NCBI GenBank assembly: GCA_027296625.1
Contig: JAPUIX010000058.1
Span: 1-47,013 of the forward strand
From: Gammaproteobacteria bacterium
GTDB lineage: Bacteria; Pseudomonadota; Gammaproteobacteria; JAKEHO01
Length of the DNA stretch: 47,013 bases
Direction: 5' to 3'
The position numbers were made by a program, and so were the translations under genes. Shown piece by piece: positions 8,143-16,991 of the stretch. Within the stretch, counting starts at the first letter, position 1; each line of letters opens with the position of its first letter. A model generated the notes under the pieces. That model searched no databases, was not told the DNA's origin, and saw only the letters and a list, made by a program, of their open reading frames with translations.

Positions 8143-10632
8143 TTAAATCTGTCGCAGTGTTGCGATCGGTGATTGCTGAAGAGCAGAACGCGTCCCGATA
8201 ATGCCCGCAACGCCGATTCCGACTGCCCCGATGATAAGTCCTATAGGCAAGAGCCATGGATTAAACTGGTAATCGATATTGAAGACATGCGTGGCCAACA
8301 CATAGCCGCATATGCTCGCTGCGACAGCCGCCAGCAGCCCTGTGAACAGTCCCAAACAGGTAAATTCGGTGACTAAGCCTTTAACTAACTGCGAGGTGGT
8401 TGCGCCAAGCGTCCGGAGCAGTGCGATCTCCCGTATCCGTTCGTCATGGGTCGCCTGGATCCCAGCGAAAAGCACGACGAGTCCCGCCAGCAATGTGAGT
8501 ACGAAGACGTATTCCACTGCAGTTGCAGCCCGGTTAATGATCTGACGTGCCTGTCCCATGAGGGCATCGACATCGAGAATTGTGATGCTGGGAAAACGTT
8601 TGATGAGTTCGTTAAGCATCGGTTTATGCTCGGCTGACAGATGGAAACTCGTGATATAAGTAGCAGGGCTAGCTTCCAGCAATTCCGGGTTTGAAATAAC
8701 AAAAAAGTTGACATTGAAGGAGTCCCATTCGACAAATCGAATGTTACTGACTGTACCTTTCACTTCTCGGTCAGCAACCCGAAACACCAGACCGTCATTT
8801 AGCTTTATTCCAAGCGTATCAGCAATTCCCTGTTCAATTGAGAACAGGCGTTCATCCTGATCGTTGGCTGTCCACCAAACACCTTCAATGATTTGATTGT
8901 TCGACTGGAGCAGCTCAGCCCACGACAGGTTGAATTCCCGATCAGTAAGGCGTTGTGCCCGTGGGTCTGAATAATCATCCGGGTCCACGTCATGTTCATT
9001 GATGGCAATCAACCTGCCGCGCACCATCGGATACAGCAAGGGTGGCGCATCGCCTTGTTCCCTGAAGAAGCGTTTTATATCTTCCACCTCGTCTGGTTGA
9101 ATATTGATGATGAACTGGTTCGGTGCATCGGCAGGTAACTTATCCTGCCATTCAGCAATCAGGTCCGTTCGGACGACAGTCAGCAAAAGCATCGCCGTGA
9201 TTCCGAGACCGAGTGCTACTATTTGGACGATACTGCTCCCAGCGCGTCGGATGATATTCGTTAGGCCGAAACGCCATGCAACTCCGACGCGTGTGCGCAA
9301 ACCACTTAGCAATTTAATAACTATCCATCCAAGACCTGCGAGCACGACGCTAGTGATGACAAGTCCGCCCAACGTGTAAGCGGTTAATTGAACATAACCC
9401 GATTGCCACGGTGCCAGTGCCGCAAGTGCAGCGACCGCGACTATATACACGGTAACGTTTTGCCTCGGCACCGGCCCAAGATCACGCCGCAGAACCCGTG
9501 CAGGTGGCACGGACTTCAGGCGCGTGACTTCCGGCAGTCCAAACCCCAATAAGGTGATCAGCCCTACAGCAACACCACTGAGCACCGGAGTCCAGGTCGG
9601 TGGGGGGAGCACGGCGGAGGTGAGGTCCGACATCAGCCTGGAGAGGCCAAACTGCACTAGGAAACCCAGGGCACAACCCGCCAAACTGGTTACGAACCCG
9701 AGCGTGAGCAGCTGGATCAGATACGTGCGACTGATATATCCCTGGGTTGCTCCAAGACAGCGCATGATGGCGCAGTTGTCGAAGTGCCTGGCCACGTATC
9801 TGCGGGTGGCCAAGACGATGGCAAGGCCTGCCAACGCGACGGCAACCAGTGCTGCAAGGCCAAGAAACTGCTCGGCGCGTTCAAGCGCTGCACGAAGTTC
9901 AGGCCGGGCTTCCCGCAGACCCCGCATTGCCAGGTTTTCCTCACGTTGGATTCTGGCCCACTGGCGGAATGTGGCGATATCCTCAGGCGCGCCTGCCAGG
10001 AGTAGACGGTAGTGTACGCGGCTCGCTGGTTGCACCAATTGCGTTGCGGGGACATCAGCCAAATTGATTAGGATCCGTGGTGCGATGTTGAAGAGTTCCG
10101 CACCACGATCCGGTTCATAGGCGAGCACTCTGCTCACGACGAATTGGGATGCACCTAGGCTGATTTGCTCACCAATGGCAAGGTTAAGGAGCTGGATCAT
10201 GCGGGTATCTAGCCAAGCTGTACCGGGTTCGGGGATCTGCCGGGTTTCAATCGCCGATGCGAAAAGCTCGGGTGCTGTGCGCAGCTCGCCCCGCAAAGGA
10301 TAGTTGTCGTCGACGGCCTTTACCTCGGCGAGCTGTAACTTTTTGCCGGCTACCGCAACGCTCCGAAAGCTGAGTGACTGGGCTGTGCTTACATTCAGGT
10401 CTCGAGCTTGCGCAACAAAAAACGCTGGGATCGGATCGGGTGAAGCAAGAACCAGATCAGCAGCTAAGAGTTCTGCCGCCTGGTATTCAGTTGCGTGGTG
10501 GATTCGGCTGGTAAAGAATCCCACAGATGTCACGCTGGCAACCGCGATGATGAGCGCAATGGCGATGAGCTGGAGTTCACCAGATCGCCAGTCACGCTGA
10601 AGTGCGGTCAATGCAAATCTGATTATTTTCAC
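8143..10632 (-). CDS. ybbP: FtsX-family ABC transporter permease (YbbP)
   Basis: This 829-residue inner-membrane protein is the permease partner of YbbA. It has an N-terminal membrane anchor (about 18-42) and a large extracytoplasmic region. Two FtsX-type blocks follow: one from about 255 to 480 with several membrane spans and a R-C-L-G-A-T-Q loop, and a C-terminal one from about 700 with L-L-R-T-L-G-A-T-T-S-Q. The duplicated FtsX layout and the operon with ybbA match the E. coli YbbAP arrangement, proposed to act on envelope lipids or lipoproteins rather than small solutes; its substrate is not established. The start is GTG, and ybbA ends 21 bases upstream. Confidence 0.9.
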   Translation of the reverse strand: MKIIRFALTALQRDWRSGELQLIAIALIIAVASVTSVGFFTSRIHHATEYQAAELLAADLVLASPDPIPAFFVAQARDLNVSTAQSLSFRSVAVAGKKLQLAEVKAVDDNYPLRGELRTAPELFASAIETRQIPEPGTAWLDTRMIQLLNLAIGEQISLGASQFVVSRVLAYEPDRGAELFNIAPRILINLADVPATQLVQPASRVHYRLLLAGAPEDIATFRQWARIQREENLAMRGLREARPELRAALERAEQFLGLAALVAVALAGLAIVLATRRYVARHFDNCAIMRCLGATQGYISRTYLIQLLTLGFVTSLAGCALGFLVQFGLSRLMSDLTSAVLPPPTWTPVLSGVAVGLITLLGFGLPEVTRLKSVPPARVLRRDLGPVPRQNVTVYIVAVAALAALAPWQSGYVQLTAYTLGGLVITSVVLAGLGWIVIKLLSGLRTRVGVAWRFGLTNIIRRAGSSIVQIVALGLGITAMLLLTVVRTDLIAEWQDKLPADAPNQFIINIQPDEVEDIKRFFREQGDAPPLLYPMVRGRLIAINEHDVDPDDYSDPRAQRLTDREFNLSWAELLQSNNQIIEGVWWTANDQDERLFSIEQGIADTLGIKLNDGLVFRVADREVKGTVSNIRFVEWDSFNVNFFVISNPELLEASPATYITSFHLSAEHKPMLNELIKRFPSITILDVDALMGQARQIINRAATAVEYVFVLTLLAGLVVLFAGIQATHDERIREIALLRTLGATTSQLVKGLVTEFTCLGLFTGLLAAVAASICGYVLATHVFNIDYQFNPWLLPIGLIIGAVGIGVAGIIGTRSALQQSPIATLRQI

Positions 10633-10653
10633 GTTTTCTGCAATTGGGTTTGG

Positions 10654-11355
10654 TTAGGGCGTTCGAGTCGTGTCATGACTCAGTTTGCCGCCGTTTAGCG
10701 TAAGACGCGTGTGGCACCGCTTTGCGATGGCGTCGTCATGAGTCACCAGCACGAGGGTGGTTCCGTATTCCTGATTTAGCGAGAAGAGAAGATCAATGAT
10801 CTGTGCGCCGGTCTTCTGATCCAGGTTGCCCGTTGGTTCGTCAGCGAATAAAATCTTCGGTTGAGGTGCAAATGCTCTGGCAATCGCAACGCGTTGTTGC
10901 TCACCACCGGATAACTGACTAGGGTAATGATGCAGTCGTTCGCCTAGCCCAGTGCGTATGAGCACCTCAGTGCCTACCTCCCGTGGATCTTGATAGTTTG
11001 CCAATTCCAAAGGCAACATGACATTCTCCAATGCAGTGAGGCCGGGCAGCAACTGAAATGTCTGGAATACAAAGCCGACCCGCTGACTTCGCAACCGGGC
11101 ACGCCCGTCCTCATCGAGGGTACTGAGATCGACGCTATCCAAAATGACTCGCCCGCTAGTGGGCATGTCCAAGCCTGCGAGTAGTCCGAGTAACGTAGAT
11201 TTCCCCGACCCGGAAACGCCGAATATCGCCACAGCGTCTCCGTTCGAGATTGACAAATCAACGTTGTTGAGTATTGTCAATTGTCCTGCTGGACCGTTAA
11301 CGTGTTTGCTGAGTTCTTCAGCCCGGACAATTGGTAGGGTGCGATCTTTCCTCAT
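10654..11355 (-). CDS. ybbA: ABC transporter ATP-binding protein (YbbA)
   Basis: This is the ATPase subunit for YbbP. It shows Walker A GVSGSGKST, the Q-loop FQTFQLLPGL, signature LSGGEQQRVAIARAF, Walker B ILFADEPTGNLD and the switch His in LVTHD. The sequence belongs to the MacB/LolD-like branch. I placed the start at 11355 (MRKDRTL), giving 233 residues. An upstream in-frame codon at 11376 would run further into tesA and has no better ribosome-binding site. With this start, the ATG overlaps the divergent tesA ATG inside a single CATG tetranucleotide. Confidence 0.92.
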   Translation of the reverse strand: MRKDRTLPIVRAEELSKHVNGPAGQLTILNNVDLSISNGDAVAIFGVSGSGKSTLLGLLAGLDMPTSGRVILDSVDLSTLDEDGRARLRSQRVGFVFQTFQLLPGLTALENVMLPLELANYQDPREVGTEVLIRTGLGERLHHYPSQLSGGEQQRVAIARAFAPQPKILFADEPTGNLDQKTGAQIIDLLFSLNQEYGTTLVLVTHDDAIAKRCHTRLTLNGGKLSHDTTRTP

Positions 11356-11959
11356 GTTTGTACGTGCCTTCTTCATCGCATTGATATTTGTTGCGGCTGC
11401 TTTCGCAGCAACGGATCCCGTGATTCTGGTTCTAGGCGACAGTCTGAGTGCCGGTTATGGGATTGATACGAAACGGAGTTGGGTAGCTCTGCTGCAACAG
11501 CGTCTCGCCCAACAAGGCTACAGTTACAGGGTGGTCAACGCCAGTATCAGCGGTGATACCCTACGCGGCGCTCGCACTCGGCTCGGGGAACTTCTAAACA
11601 ACCACGGTCCGATCATCGTTGTAGTTGAATTGGGAGGCAACGACGGCTTGCGCGGCCTGCCAATATCAGAGTTGCGAGATAACCTGTCCAAGATACTTGA
11701 GGCATGTCGTGCCAGGGCCGCCGAGGTGGTGCTTGTGGCGATGCAGTTGCCTCCGAATTACGGCGGGCATTATACAGAACGGTTTGAAGCCGTCTATCGT
11801 GAGCTTGCTAAGGAGCACGATGTCATCCTTGCACCATTTATTCTTGATGGGATTGCTGATCATCCGGAACTCATGCAGGATGATGGCGTCCATCCCCGTA
11901 CGGCTGCCCAGGAACGAATGCTGAATAACCTGTGGCCTTCAATAATGCCGCTGTTGTGA
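11354..11959 (+). CDS. tesA: Periplasmic SGNH/GDSL esterase (TesA: thioesterase I, lysophospholipase L1)
   Basis: TesA is a broad-specificity periplasmic hydrolase of thioesters, esters and lysophospholipids. The 201-residue product starts with a signal peptide (MFVRAFFIALIFVAAAFA). The SGNH blocks follow: GDSLSAGYG with nucleophile Ser 30, NASISGDT, ELGGNDGLRG, and the Asp/His pair in DDGVHP. An upstream in-frame start at 11144 would add 70 residues encoded opposite ybbA, so I rejected it because MFVRAF begins a proper signal peptide. The divergent ybbAP pair next to tesA is the E. coli arrangement. The ribosome-binding site is weak (TAGGG about 12 bases upstream). Confidence 0.92.
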   Translation: MFVRAFFIALIFVAAAFAATDPVILVLGDSLSAGYGIDTKRSWVALLQQRLAQQGYSYRVVNASISGDTLRGARTRLGELLNNHGPIIVVVELGGNDGLRGLPISELRDNLSKILEACRARAAEVVLVAMQLPPNYGGHYTERFEAVYRELAKEHDVILAPFILDGIADHPELMQDDGVHPRTAAQERMLNNLWPSIMPLL

Positions 11960-12074
11960 AACTCCCGTGTATCGCCCGTTACCAGCCATAGAAACTGCTT
12001 GCGGATTGGTCTTGGAGTATGGCCGGCTCAGGGTTATCAAATTTGATTAAAGGGTTTAGGAAAGGGATCAGATT

Positions 12075-12650
12075 GTGAAGTTCTGCAGTAATTGCGGCGC
12101 CGCAGTTCAGCAAAAGATCCCTCCAGGGGACGATCGACCCCGCTACGTCTGCGAAGCGTGTTCTGCGATTCATTACCAGAATCCGAGAGTGGTGGCTGGC
12201 TGTATTCCCGAGTGGCAGGACCGTATTCTCCTTTGCCGGCGTTCAATTTCTCCACGTTATGGTTTATGGACCTTACCGGCCGGGTTCATGGAGATAGGCG
12301 AAACGTCCCTTGAAGCGGCGATACGTGAAACCACTGAGGAGGCGAATGCCAAGGTGGACGTCATCGGCCTGTATGTGCTCCTGAATTTACCCCATGTCGA
12401 TCAGGTATACATGATTTTTCGCGCGCGGCTGCTTGATTTAGATTTCTTGCCGGGAGACGAAAGTTTGGAAGTGCAATTATTTAAAGAAGAGCAGATCCCT
12501 TGGAATGATCTCGCCTTTTCCGCCATACGTCATACGCTGAGGCTCTATTTTGATGATCGGCGCCGAGGTCAGTTCCGCTTTCACATGGGAGACATCGTTC
12601 AGGTTGATGGCAGATACACTGGGTTTGAAGAACATCCTTCAGGAACCTGA
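12075..12650 (+). CDS. NUDIX hydrolase with N-terminal zinc ribbon
   Basis: The 191-residue protein opens with a zinc ribbon (Cys 4, Cys 7, Cys 26, Cys 29). A NUDIX box follows, G-F-M-E-I-G-E-T-S-L-E-A-A-I-R-E-T-T-E-E, fitting G-x5-E-x7-R-E-x2-E-E. The zinc ribbon directly before the NUDIX fold resembles the C-terminal half of NADH pyrophosphatase NudC, but the N-terminal NudC domain is absent. The exact nucleotide substrate is therefore open; NADH, ADP-ribose or another nucleoside diphosphate derivative are possible. The start is GTG, preceded by GGAAAGG. It lies 47 bases upstream of sfsA on the same strand. Confidence 0.9.
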   Translation: MKFCSNCGAAVQQKIPPGDDRPRYVCEACSAIHYQNPRVVAGCIPEWQDRILLCRRSISPRYGLWTLPAGFMEIGETSLEAAIRETTEEANAKVDVIGLYVLLNLPHVDQVYMIFRARLLDLDFLPGDESLEVQLFKEEQIPWNDLAFSAIRHTLRLYFDDRRRGQFRFHMGDIVQVDGRYTGFEEHPSGT

Positions 12651-12697
12651 TCTGATCGGTCTATTCGACTGAGTAATTAACAAGCGTACGGCTGGCT

Positions 12698-13408
12698 ATG
12701 CAATTTTCAAAGCCATTGATCCAGGGGACTTTGTTGCGCCGGTATAAACGGTTCCTGGCGGATGTTGAGCTGGCGGGCGGAGAACGCGTTACTGTGCATT
12801 GCCCAAACACGGGTTCCATGATGGGTTGTGCCGAGCCGGGATATCGGGTTTGGATGAGTGTCTCAGACAACCCCAAGAGGAAGTACAGGATGACTTGGGA
12901 AATCGTAGAGGACCAAGGGGGAACCTTGGTCGGCATCAATACGGTTCAATCGAACGGGTTAGTATGTGAAGCCATTAGTAACGGACTGATCGGTGAGTTG
13001 CAGGGCTATAAGGAATTGCGTTCTGAGGTGCGGATCAACAATGCCATGACCCGCATAGATTTGGTCCTCGATGGGAATACTAAAAAACCTCCTTGCTATG
13101 TAGAGGTCAAAAACGTAACGGCTGTGCATGATGAGGGTATTGCGTTGTTTCCTGACGCAGTGACGTTACGCGGAACCAAGCACGTCAACGAATTAATAGC
13201 GCTTTCAACGGCTGGAAATCGTGCAGTGATGTGTTTTTGCGTCCAGCGTGATGATGTTAGTTTAATGCGTCCTGCTGACGAGATCGATCCGACCTATGGG
13301 CGGATCCTTAGGCAGGCAATTGACTTAGGTGTAGAAGCAATTGCCTACCGTGCCAATGTGACGCTCACGGGCATTGAGCTGCGCGACAGGATCCCAGTTG
13401 AGACCTAG
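12698..13408 (+). CDS. sfsA: Sugar fermentation stimulation protein homologue
   Basis: The 236-residue length fits SfsA. Recognisable blocks are R-Y-K-R-F-L-A-D-V near the N-terminus, H-C-P-N-T-G-S-M, the central E-V-K-N-V-T (a PD-(D/E)xK-like core), and F-P-D-A-V-T-x-R-G-x-K-H. E. coli SfsA was linked genetically to maltose metabolism and contains a nuclease-like fold, but its biochemical role is unsettled. The ribosome-binding site before ATG 12698 is weak. It converges on the Cys-rich small gene, with ten bases between the stops. Confidence 0.93.
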   Translation: MQFSKPLIQGTLLRRYKRFLADVELAGGERVTVHCPNTGSMMGCAEPGYRVWMSVSDNPKRKYRMTWEIVEDQGGTLVGINTVQSNGLVCEAISNGLIGELQGYKELRSEVRINNAMTRIDLVLDGNTKKPPCYVEVKNVTAVHDEGIALFPDAVTLRGTKHVNELIALSTAGNRAVMCFCVQRDDVSLMRPADEIDPTYGRILRQAIDLGVEAIAYRANVTLTGIELRDRIPVET

Positions 13409-13418
13409 GCTGTTTTGT

Positions 13419-13646
13419 TTAACAGGGTTCGTCGAGCTTAACCCAGTAGCCGAAGGCGCATTCATAACACACGCCGTTGTCGCAAACGCAATCGTCCTGT
13501 TCATATTCCGTGTCATTCCAATAGCATCGTTTGGCGGCTCCTGACATTGAGACGGTGTCTGCTTCGGTTATGGAGCGGGCGATTTTGGAGTTTTTGCGGG
13601 CTGAATCCATGGGCTCAACCTGTACAGGGTCATCAGCTGCGGACAT
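13419..13646 (-). CDS. Small cysteine-rich protein of unknown function
   Basis: The 75-residue product has a polar N-terminal half without a signal peptide and a compact C-terminal half with six cysteines at 41, 53, 55, 60, 63 and 75, interspersed with Trp, Tyr and acidic residues (RCYWNDTEYEQDDC ending KLDEPC). The C-x-C-x4-C-x2-C core suggests a small metal-binding or disulfide-stabilised knot. A strong GAGGGGAG ribosome-binding site lies about four bases before the ATG, which supports translation. I do not recognise the family. It converges on sfsA and is divergent from sat. Confidence 0.6.
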   Translation of the reverse strand: MSAADDPVQVEPMDSARKNSKIARSITEADTVSMSGAAKRCYWNDTEYEQDDCVCDNGVCYECAFGYWVKLDEPC

Positions 13647-13718
13647 TGGCTCCCCTCGGGTTATGCTGTGAGTTCTGTAAGCTTAGCTTGAGCGCTTGTG
13701 GTGTGCCAGGAAAGACGG

Positions 13719-13880
13719 ATGTCTGTGCAGGAAGTTTCTTGTGTGATTGCTGCGGCAGTAGAGGCTCGCACTGCATTTTTAGCAAAGACCGGTTGGAATT
13801 TGCCGCAGAGATCGCTATCGTTACGTGTTCTGTTTTTTTGTTTCATGGATTGGGATACACCGGTCTTCAACCAAGAATAA
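13719..13880 (+). CDS. Possible small upstream ORF preceding sat
   Basis: A 53-codon frame starts at ATG 13719, preceded by CAGGAAAG, and stops four bases before the sat start codon. It encodes [16 protein letters not shown] followed by a mixed, moderately hydrophobic sequence ending NQE. The good ribosome-binding site and tight spacing to sat would suit a leader peptide or a coupled small gene. No domain is recognisable, and the frame may be chance. Confidence 0.25.
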   Translation: MSVQEVSCVIAAAVEARTAFLAKTGWNLPQRSLSLRVLFFCFMDWDTPVFNQE

Positions 13881-13884
13881 GGCG

Positions 13885-15102
13885 ATGTCTGAGCTCGTAA
13901 GGTCCCATGGGGGCGGTGATCTAAAACCTCTGCTTCTTGAAGGTGACGCACTGGCTGCGGAGAAGGCCCGTGCGGAAAGTCTCAAACGGCTTGCTATCAC
14001 ATCCCGAGAGGTGGGTGATTTGATCATGATGGGAATCGGCGGATTTACCCCGCTGGAGGGGTTCATGGGTCACCATGACTGGCGCAGTGTTTGTGACGAG
14101 ATGGTCATGGCGAACGGTCTCTTCTGGCCAATTCCCATTACCGTATCCACCGATAAGGCGACTGCGGACGGTATCAAGGAGGGCACCGACATCGCACTGG
14201 TGGATGGGGAGACCGGCGAGATCATGGCCACCATGGAGGTGACCGAAAAGTACGAGATCAATAACAGCTACGAGAGCAAGACGGTCTACAAGACAACCGA
14301 TACCGAGCATCCCGGTGTCAAGATGGTCATGGAGCAAGCCGAAGTAAACCTCGCAGGTCCGCTAAAGGTGTTATCCCAGGGCGGTTTCCCGGAGAAATAT
14401 CCTGATACCTTTAAAACGCCCAAGGAAACGCGGGATATCTTCGAGTCCGAGGGCTGGAGTACGGTGGCCGCTTTTCAGACGCGAAATCCCATGCATCGGT
14501 CCCACGAGTATCTGGTCAAGGTCGCCGTGGAAATTTGCGACGGGATACTGGTGCACTCGCTCCTAGGCAAGGTAAAACCCGGCGATATTCCTGCTGAAGT
14601 CCGTATCCGGGCCATCCGTGTGTTGATAGAAAACTATTTTGTAGAGGACACTGTGGTACAAGCCGGGTATCCGCTTGACATGCGCTATGCAGGTCCCCGG
14701 GAAGCCCTGTTGCATGCCTTGTTCCGGCAAAACTACGGCTGTTCCCATCTTATTATCGGGCGTGATCATGCGGGAGTCGGGAGTTATTACGGCCCCTTCG
14801 ACGCTCAGCACATATTTGACGAAATTCCAAGCGATGCGCTTGCGATCCAACCTTTGAAGATCGATTGGACGTTCTGGTGCAACAAGTGTGAGGGCATGGC
14901 ATCTATGAAGACCTGCCGCCACGATGCCGCGGACCGTCTTTTACTGTCTGGAAGCAAATTGCGCAACATGCTTTCCACTGGTGCTGATGTACCAGAGCAC
15001 TTCAGTCGCCCCGAGGTTTTGGAGATCTTGCGGGAGTACTATGCTGGCCTTGCAGACGATGAAAGGGTAGTGGTGAATGTAACCGGACACTCGGCCCGCT
15101 AG
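13885..15102 (+). CDS. sat: Sulfate adenylyltransferase (ATP sulfurylase, Sat type)
   Basis: Sat interconverts ATP plus sulfate and APS plus pyrophosphate. In sulfur oxidisers it runs toward ATP and sulfate; elsewhere it activates sulfate. The 405 residues include FTPLEGFMG near 54-62, the nucleotide motif [11 protein letters not shown] at 198-208, GRDHAG at 292-297, and a zinc-type set Cys 332, Cys 335, Cys 344, His 346. This is the monofunctional Sat family, not CysD/CysN. I chose MSELVRSH at 13885 (AAGG upstream), because the extra 20 residues of the longer frame look non-coding. No aprAB or other sulfur genes are in the window, so direction of use is inferred only. Confidence 0.95.
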   Translation: MSELVRSHGGGDLKPLLLEGDALAAEKARAESLKRLAITSREVGDLIMMGIGGFTPLEGFMGHHDWRSVCDEMVMANGLFWPIPITVSTDKATADGIKEGTDIALVDGETGEIMATMEVTEKYEINNSYESKTVYKTTDTEHPGVKMVMEQAEVNLAGPLKVLSQGGFPEKYPDTFKTPKETRDIFESEGWSTVAAFQTRNPMHRSHEYLVKVAVEICDGILVHSLLGKVKPGDIPAEVRIRAIRVLIENYFVEDTVVQAGYPLDMRYAGPREALLHALFRQNYGCSHLIIGRDHAGVGSYYGPFDAQHIFDEIPSDALAIQPLKIDWTFWCNKCEGMASMKTCRHDAADRLLLSGSKLRNMLSTGADVPEHFSRPEVLEILREYYAGLADDERVVVNVTGHSAR

Positions 15103-15133
15103 CTATCGCTTTATTCGTGAGGTGGCGCCTGCC

Positions 15134-16390
15134 TTAGCGTTTCATCGATTCGAAGAATTCAGCGTTGGTCTTTGTTGCCTTGAGTCGTTCAAGTAGAAAC
15201 TCCATGGCGGCTATTTCATCCATTGGGTGGAGGAGCTTCCTTAGGATCCACATTTTTTGTAGTTCGTCCGGGTTGGTGAGAAGCTCTTCCCTGCGCGTGC
15301 CGGAGCGATTGACGTTAATGGCAGGGTAAACACGTTTTTCATGCATTTTTCTGTCTAGATGGATTTCATTGTTGCCCGTGCCCTTGAATTCTTCGTAGAT
15401 GACATCGTCCATCCGTGATCCGGTGTCAACGAGGGCAGTTGCGATGATCGTCAAGCTTCCGCCTTCCTCGATGTTGCGTGCTGCGCCAAAAAAGCGTTTC
15501 GGGCGTTGTAGGGCGTTGGCGTCAACACCGCCAGTTAGCACTTTACCGGAAGCGGGAACGACCGTATTGTAAGCTCGCGCAAGTCTGGTGATGGAATCTA
15601 GCAGAATGACGGCGTCGAGTTTATGCTCCACCAGGCGCTTGGCTTTTTCGATCACCATTTCAGCCACTTGAACGTGGCGGCCGGCAGGCTCGTCGAATGT
15701 GCTTGAGACAACCTCGCCGCGCACGGACCGCACCATTTCCGTGACCTCCTCTGGACGCTCATCAATGAGCAGAACGATTAGATAACATTCTGGATGATTG
15801 TGGGTGATTGACTGCGCGACACTCTGGAGCATCATGGTTTTTCCAGCCTTCGGCGGGGAGACGATCAGGCCACGCTGTCCCTTGCCGATGGGCGCCACGA
15901 GGTCGATGATGCGGGGAGTGAGATCTTCTGTAGTGCCGTTGCCGATCTCAAGAGTCAGACGGCTATCGGCGAACAGGGCGGTGAGATTCTCAAAGAGTAT
16001 CTTGTTCTTGGCGTTCTCAGGCGGCTCGAAGTTGATTTCGTTGACCTTGAGCAGGGCGAAATAGCGCTCGCCGTCCTTGGGTGGGCGGATCTTACCGGAG
16101 ATGCTATCGCCTGTACGCAGGTTGAAACGCCGGATCTGGCTGGGTGACACATAGATATCATCGGGGCCTGCGAGATAGGAGCTATCTGCTGAACGCAAGA
16201 ACCCAAACCCATCCTGGAGAATTTCCAAGACCCCATCACCGTAGATGTCTTCACCCTTTTTTGCGTGGGCTTTGAGTATCTCGAAGATGACGTCTTGCTT
16301 GCGTGAGCGGGCTAAACCCTCGAGACCGAGGGTTTCTGAGATATCAACCAGCGCGGAAGGAGGTTTCTGTTTCAGTTCGGTGAGATTCAT
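15134..16390 (-). CDS. rho: Transcription termination factor Rho
   Basis: Rho is the hexameric RNA-dependent ATPase that terminates untranslated transcripts. The protein begins MNLTELKQK, like E. coli Rho, so I took 16390 as the start rather than an in-frame codon ten residues upstream. It is 418 residues long. Visible features are the N-terminal helix bundle, the cold-shock-like RNA site with GFGFLRS at 61-67, Walker A SPPKAGKT at 178-185, [24 protein letters not shown] and GGVDANAL. It lies downstream of trxA on the same strand, as in E. coli. The 175 bases between them could carry the autoregulatory leader known for rho elsewhere, but I saw no clear element. Confidence 0.98.
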   Translation of the reverse strand: MNLTELKQKPPSALVDISETLGLEGLARSRKQDVIFEILKAHAKKGEDIYGDGVLEILQDGFGFLRSADSSYLAGPDDIYVSPSQIRRFNLRTGDSISGKIRPPKDGERYFALLKVNEINFEPPENAKNKILFENLTALFADSRLTLEIGNGTTEDLTPRIIDLVAPIGKGQRGLIVSPPKAGKTMMLQSVAQSITHNHPECYLIVLLIDERPEEVTEMVRSVRGEVVSSTFDEPAGRHVQVAEMVIEKAKRLVEHKLDAVILLDSITRLARAYNTVVPASGKVLTGGVDANALQRPKRFFGAARNIEEGGSLTIIATALVDTGSRMDDVIYEEFKGTGNNEIHLDRKMHEKRVYPAINVNRSGTRREELLTNPDELQKMWILRKLLHPMDEIAAMEFLLERLKATKTNAEFFESMKR

Positions 16391-16565
16391 AGCCGCCCGA
16401 CCGTTATGGCCGATGAACAACTAAGGACGTCATAAACGCCCACATAAATGGATTCGGGTAAAAGTCGATTTTGAGGGAATTACCGGGACAGCTAGTGCCG
16501 CCTTCAGTATTAAAGTAGCATGTCAAAAGGGTCGCGTCCAGCCCGAATAGCATAGCCGCGACTAT

Positions 16566-16892
16566 TTATATGGTACTGTCAACAAACGCCATCAGTTGCG
16601 ATTTGGACAAGGCCCCAACTTTGGTTCCAGCAAGATTGCCTTCCTTGAAGATCATCAACGTGGGAATCCCGCGAATGCCATATTTGGGTGGCGTTTTCGG
16701 GTTTTCATCGATGTTCATCTTGGCTACGGTGAGTTTGCCCGCGTACTGTTCCGAAATCTCTTCGAGAATCGGGGTAATCATTTTACATGGGGCGCACCAT
16801 TCCGCCCAGTAATCCACTATGACAGGAGTTTCGGACTTAAGTACTTCATCTTCGAAGGTTGAGTCGGTAACATGAACGATGCGTTCGCCCAT
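16566..16892 (-). CDS. trxA: Thioredoxin 1
   Basis: TrxA is the cytoplasmic dithiol reductant for ribonucleotide reductase, methionine sulfoxide reductase and others. The 108-residue length is exact for the family. The active site WCAPCK has Cys 33 and Cys 36 (E. coli has WCGPCK; Ala in place of Gly is common). DYWAEW precedes it, and the cis-proline GIPT (Pro 77) and the [10 protein letters not shown] region follow. It is divergent from rhlB across 99 bases and upstream of rho, the classical rhlB/trxA/rho neighbourhood. Confidence 0.97.
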   Translation of the reverse strand: MGERIVHVTDSTFEDEVLKSETPVIVDYWAEWCAPCKMITPILEEISEQYAGKLTVAKMNIDENPKTPPKYGIRGIPTLMIFKEGNLAGTKVGALSKSQLMAFVDSTI

Positions 16893-16991
16893 CCGGTTAG
16901 GTCCTCTTTTGTTGCCTGACGATCATTTCAGCGAAATTGCCCGCCGATTGCAAGTCCAACATAAAGCTGGATCACGCTATCTTGTAATCTG

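Noticed and set aside
11144-11353. 70-residue N-terminal extension of tesA
   Set aside because: It lies opposite ybbA coding sequence and would bury the signal peptide that begins at 11354.
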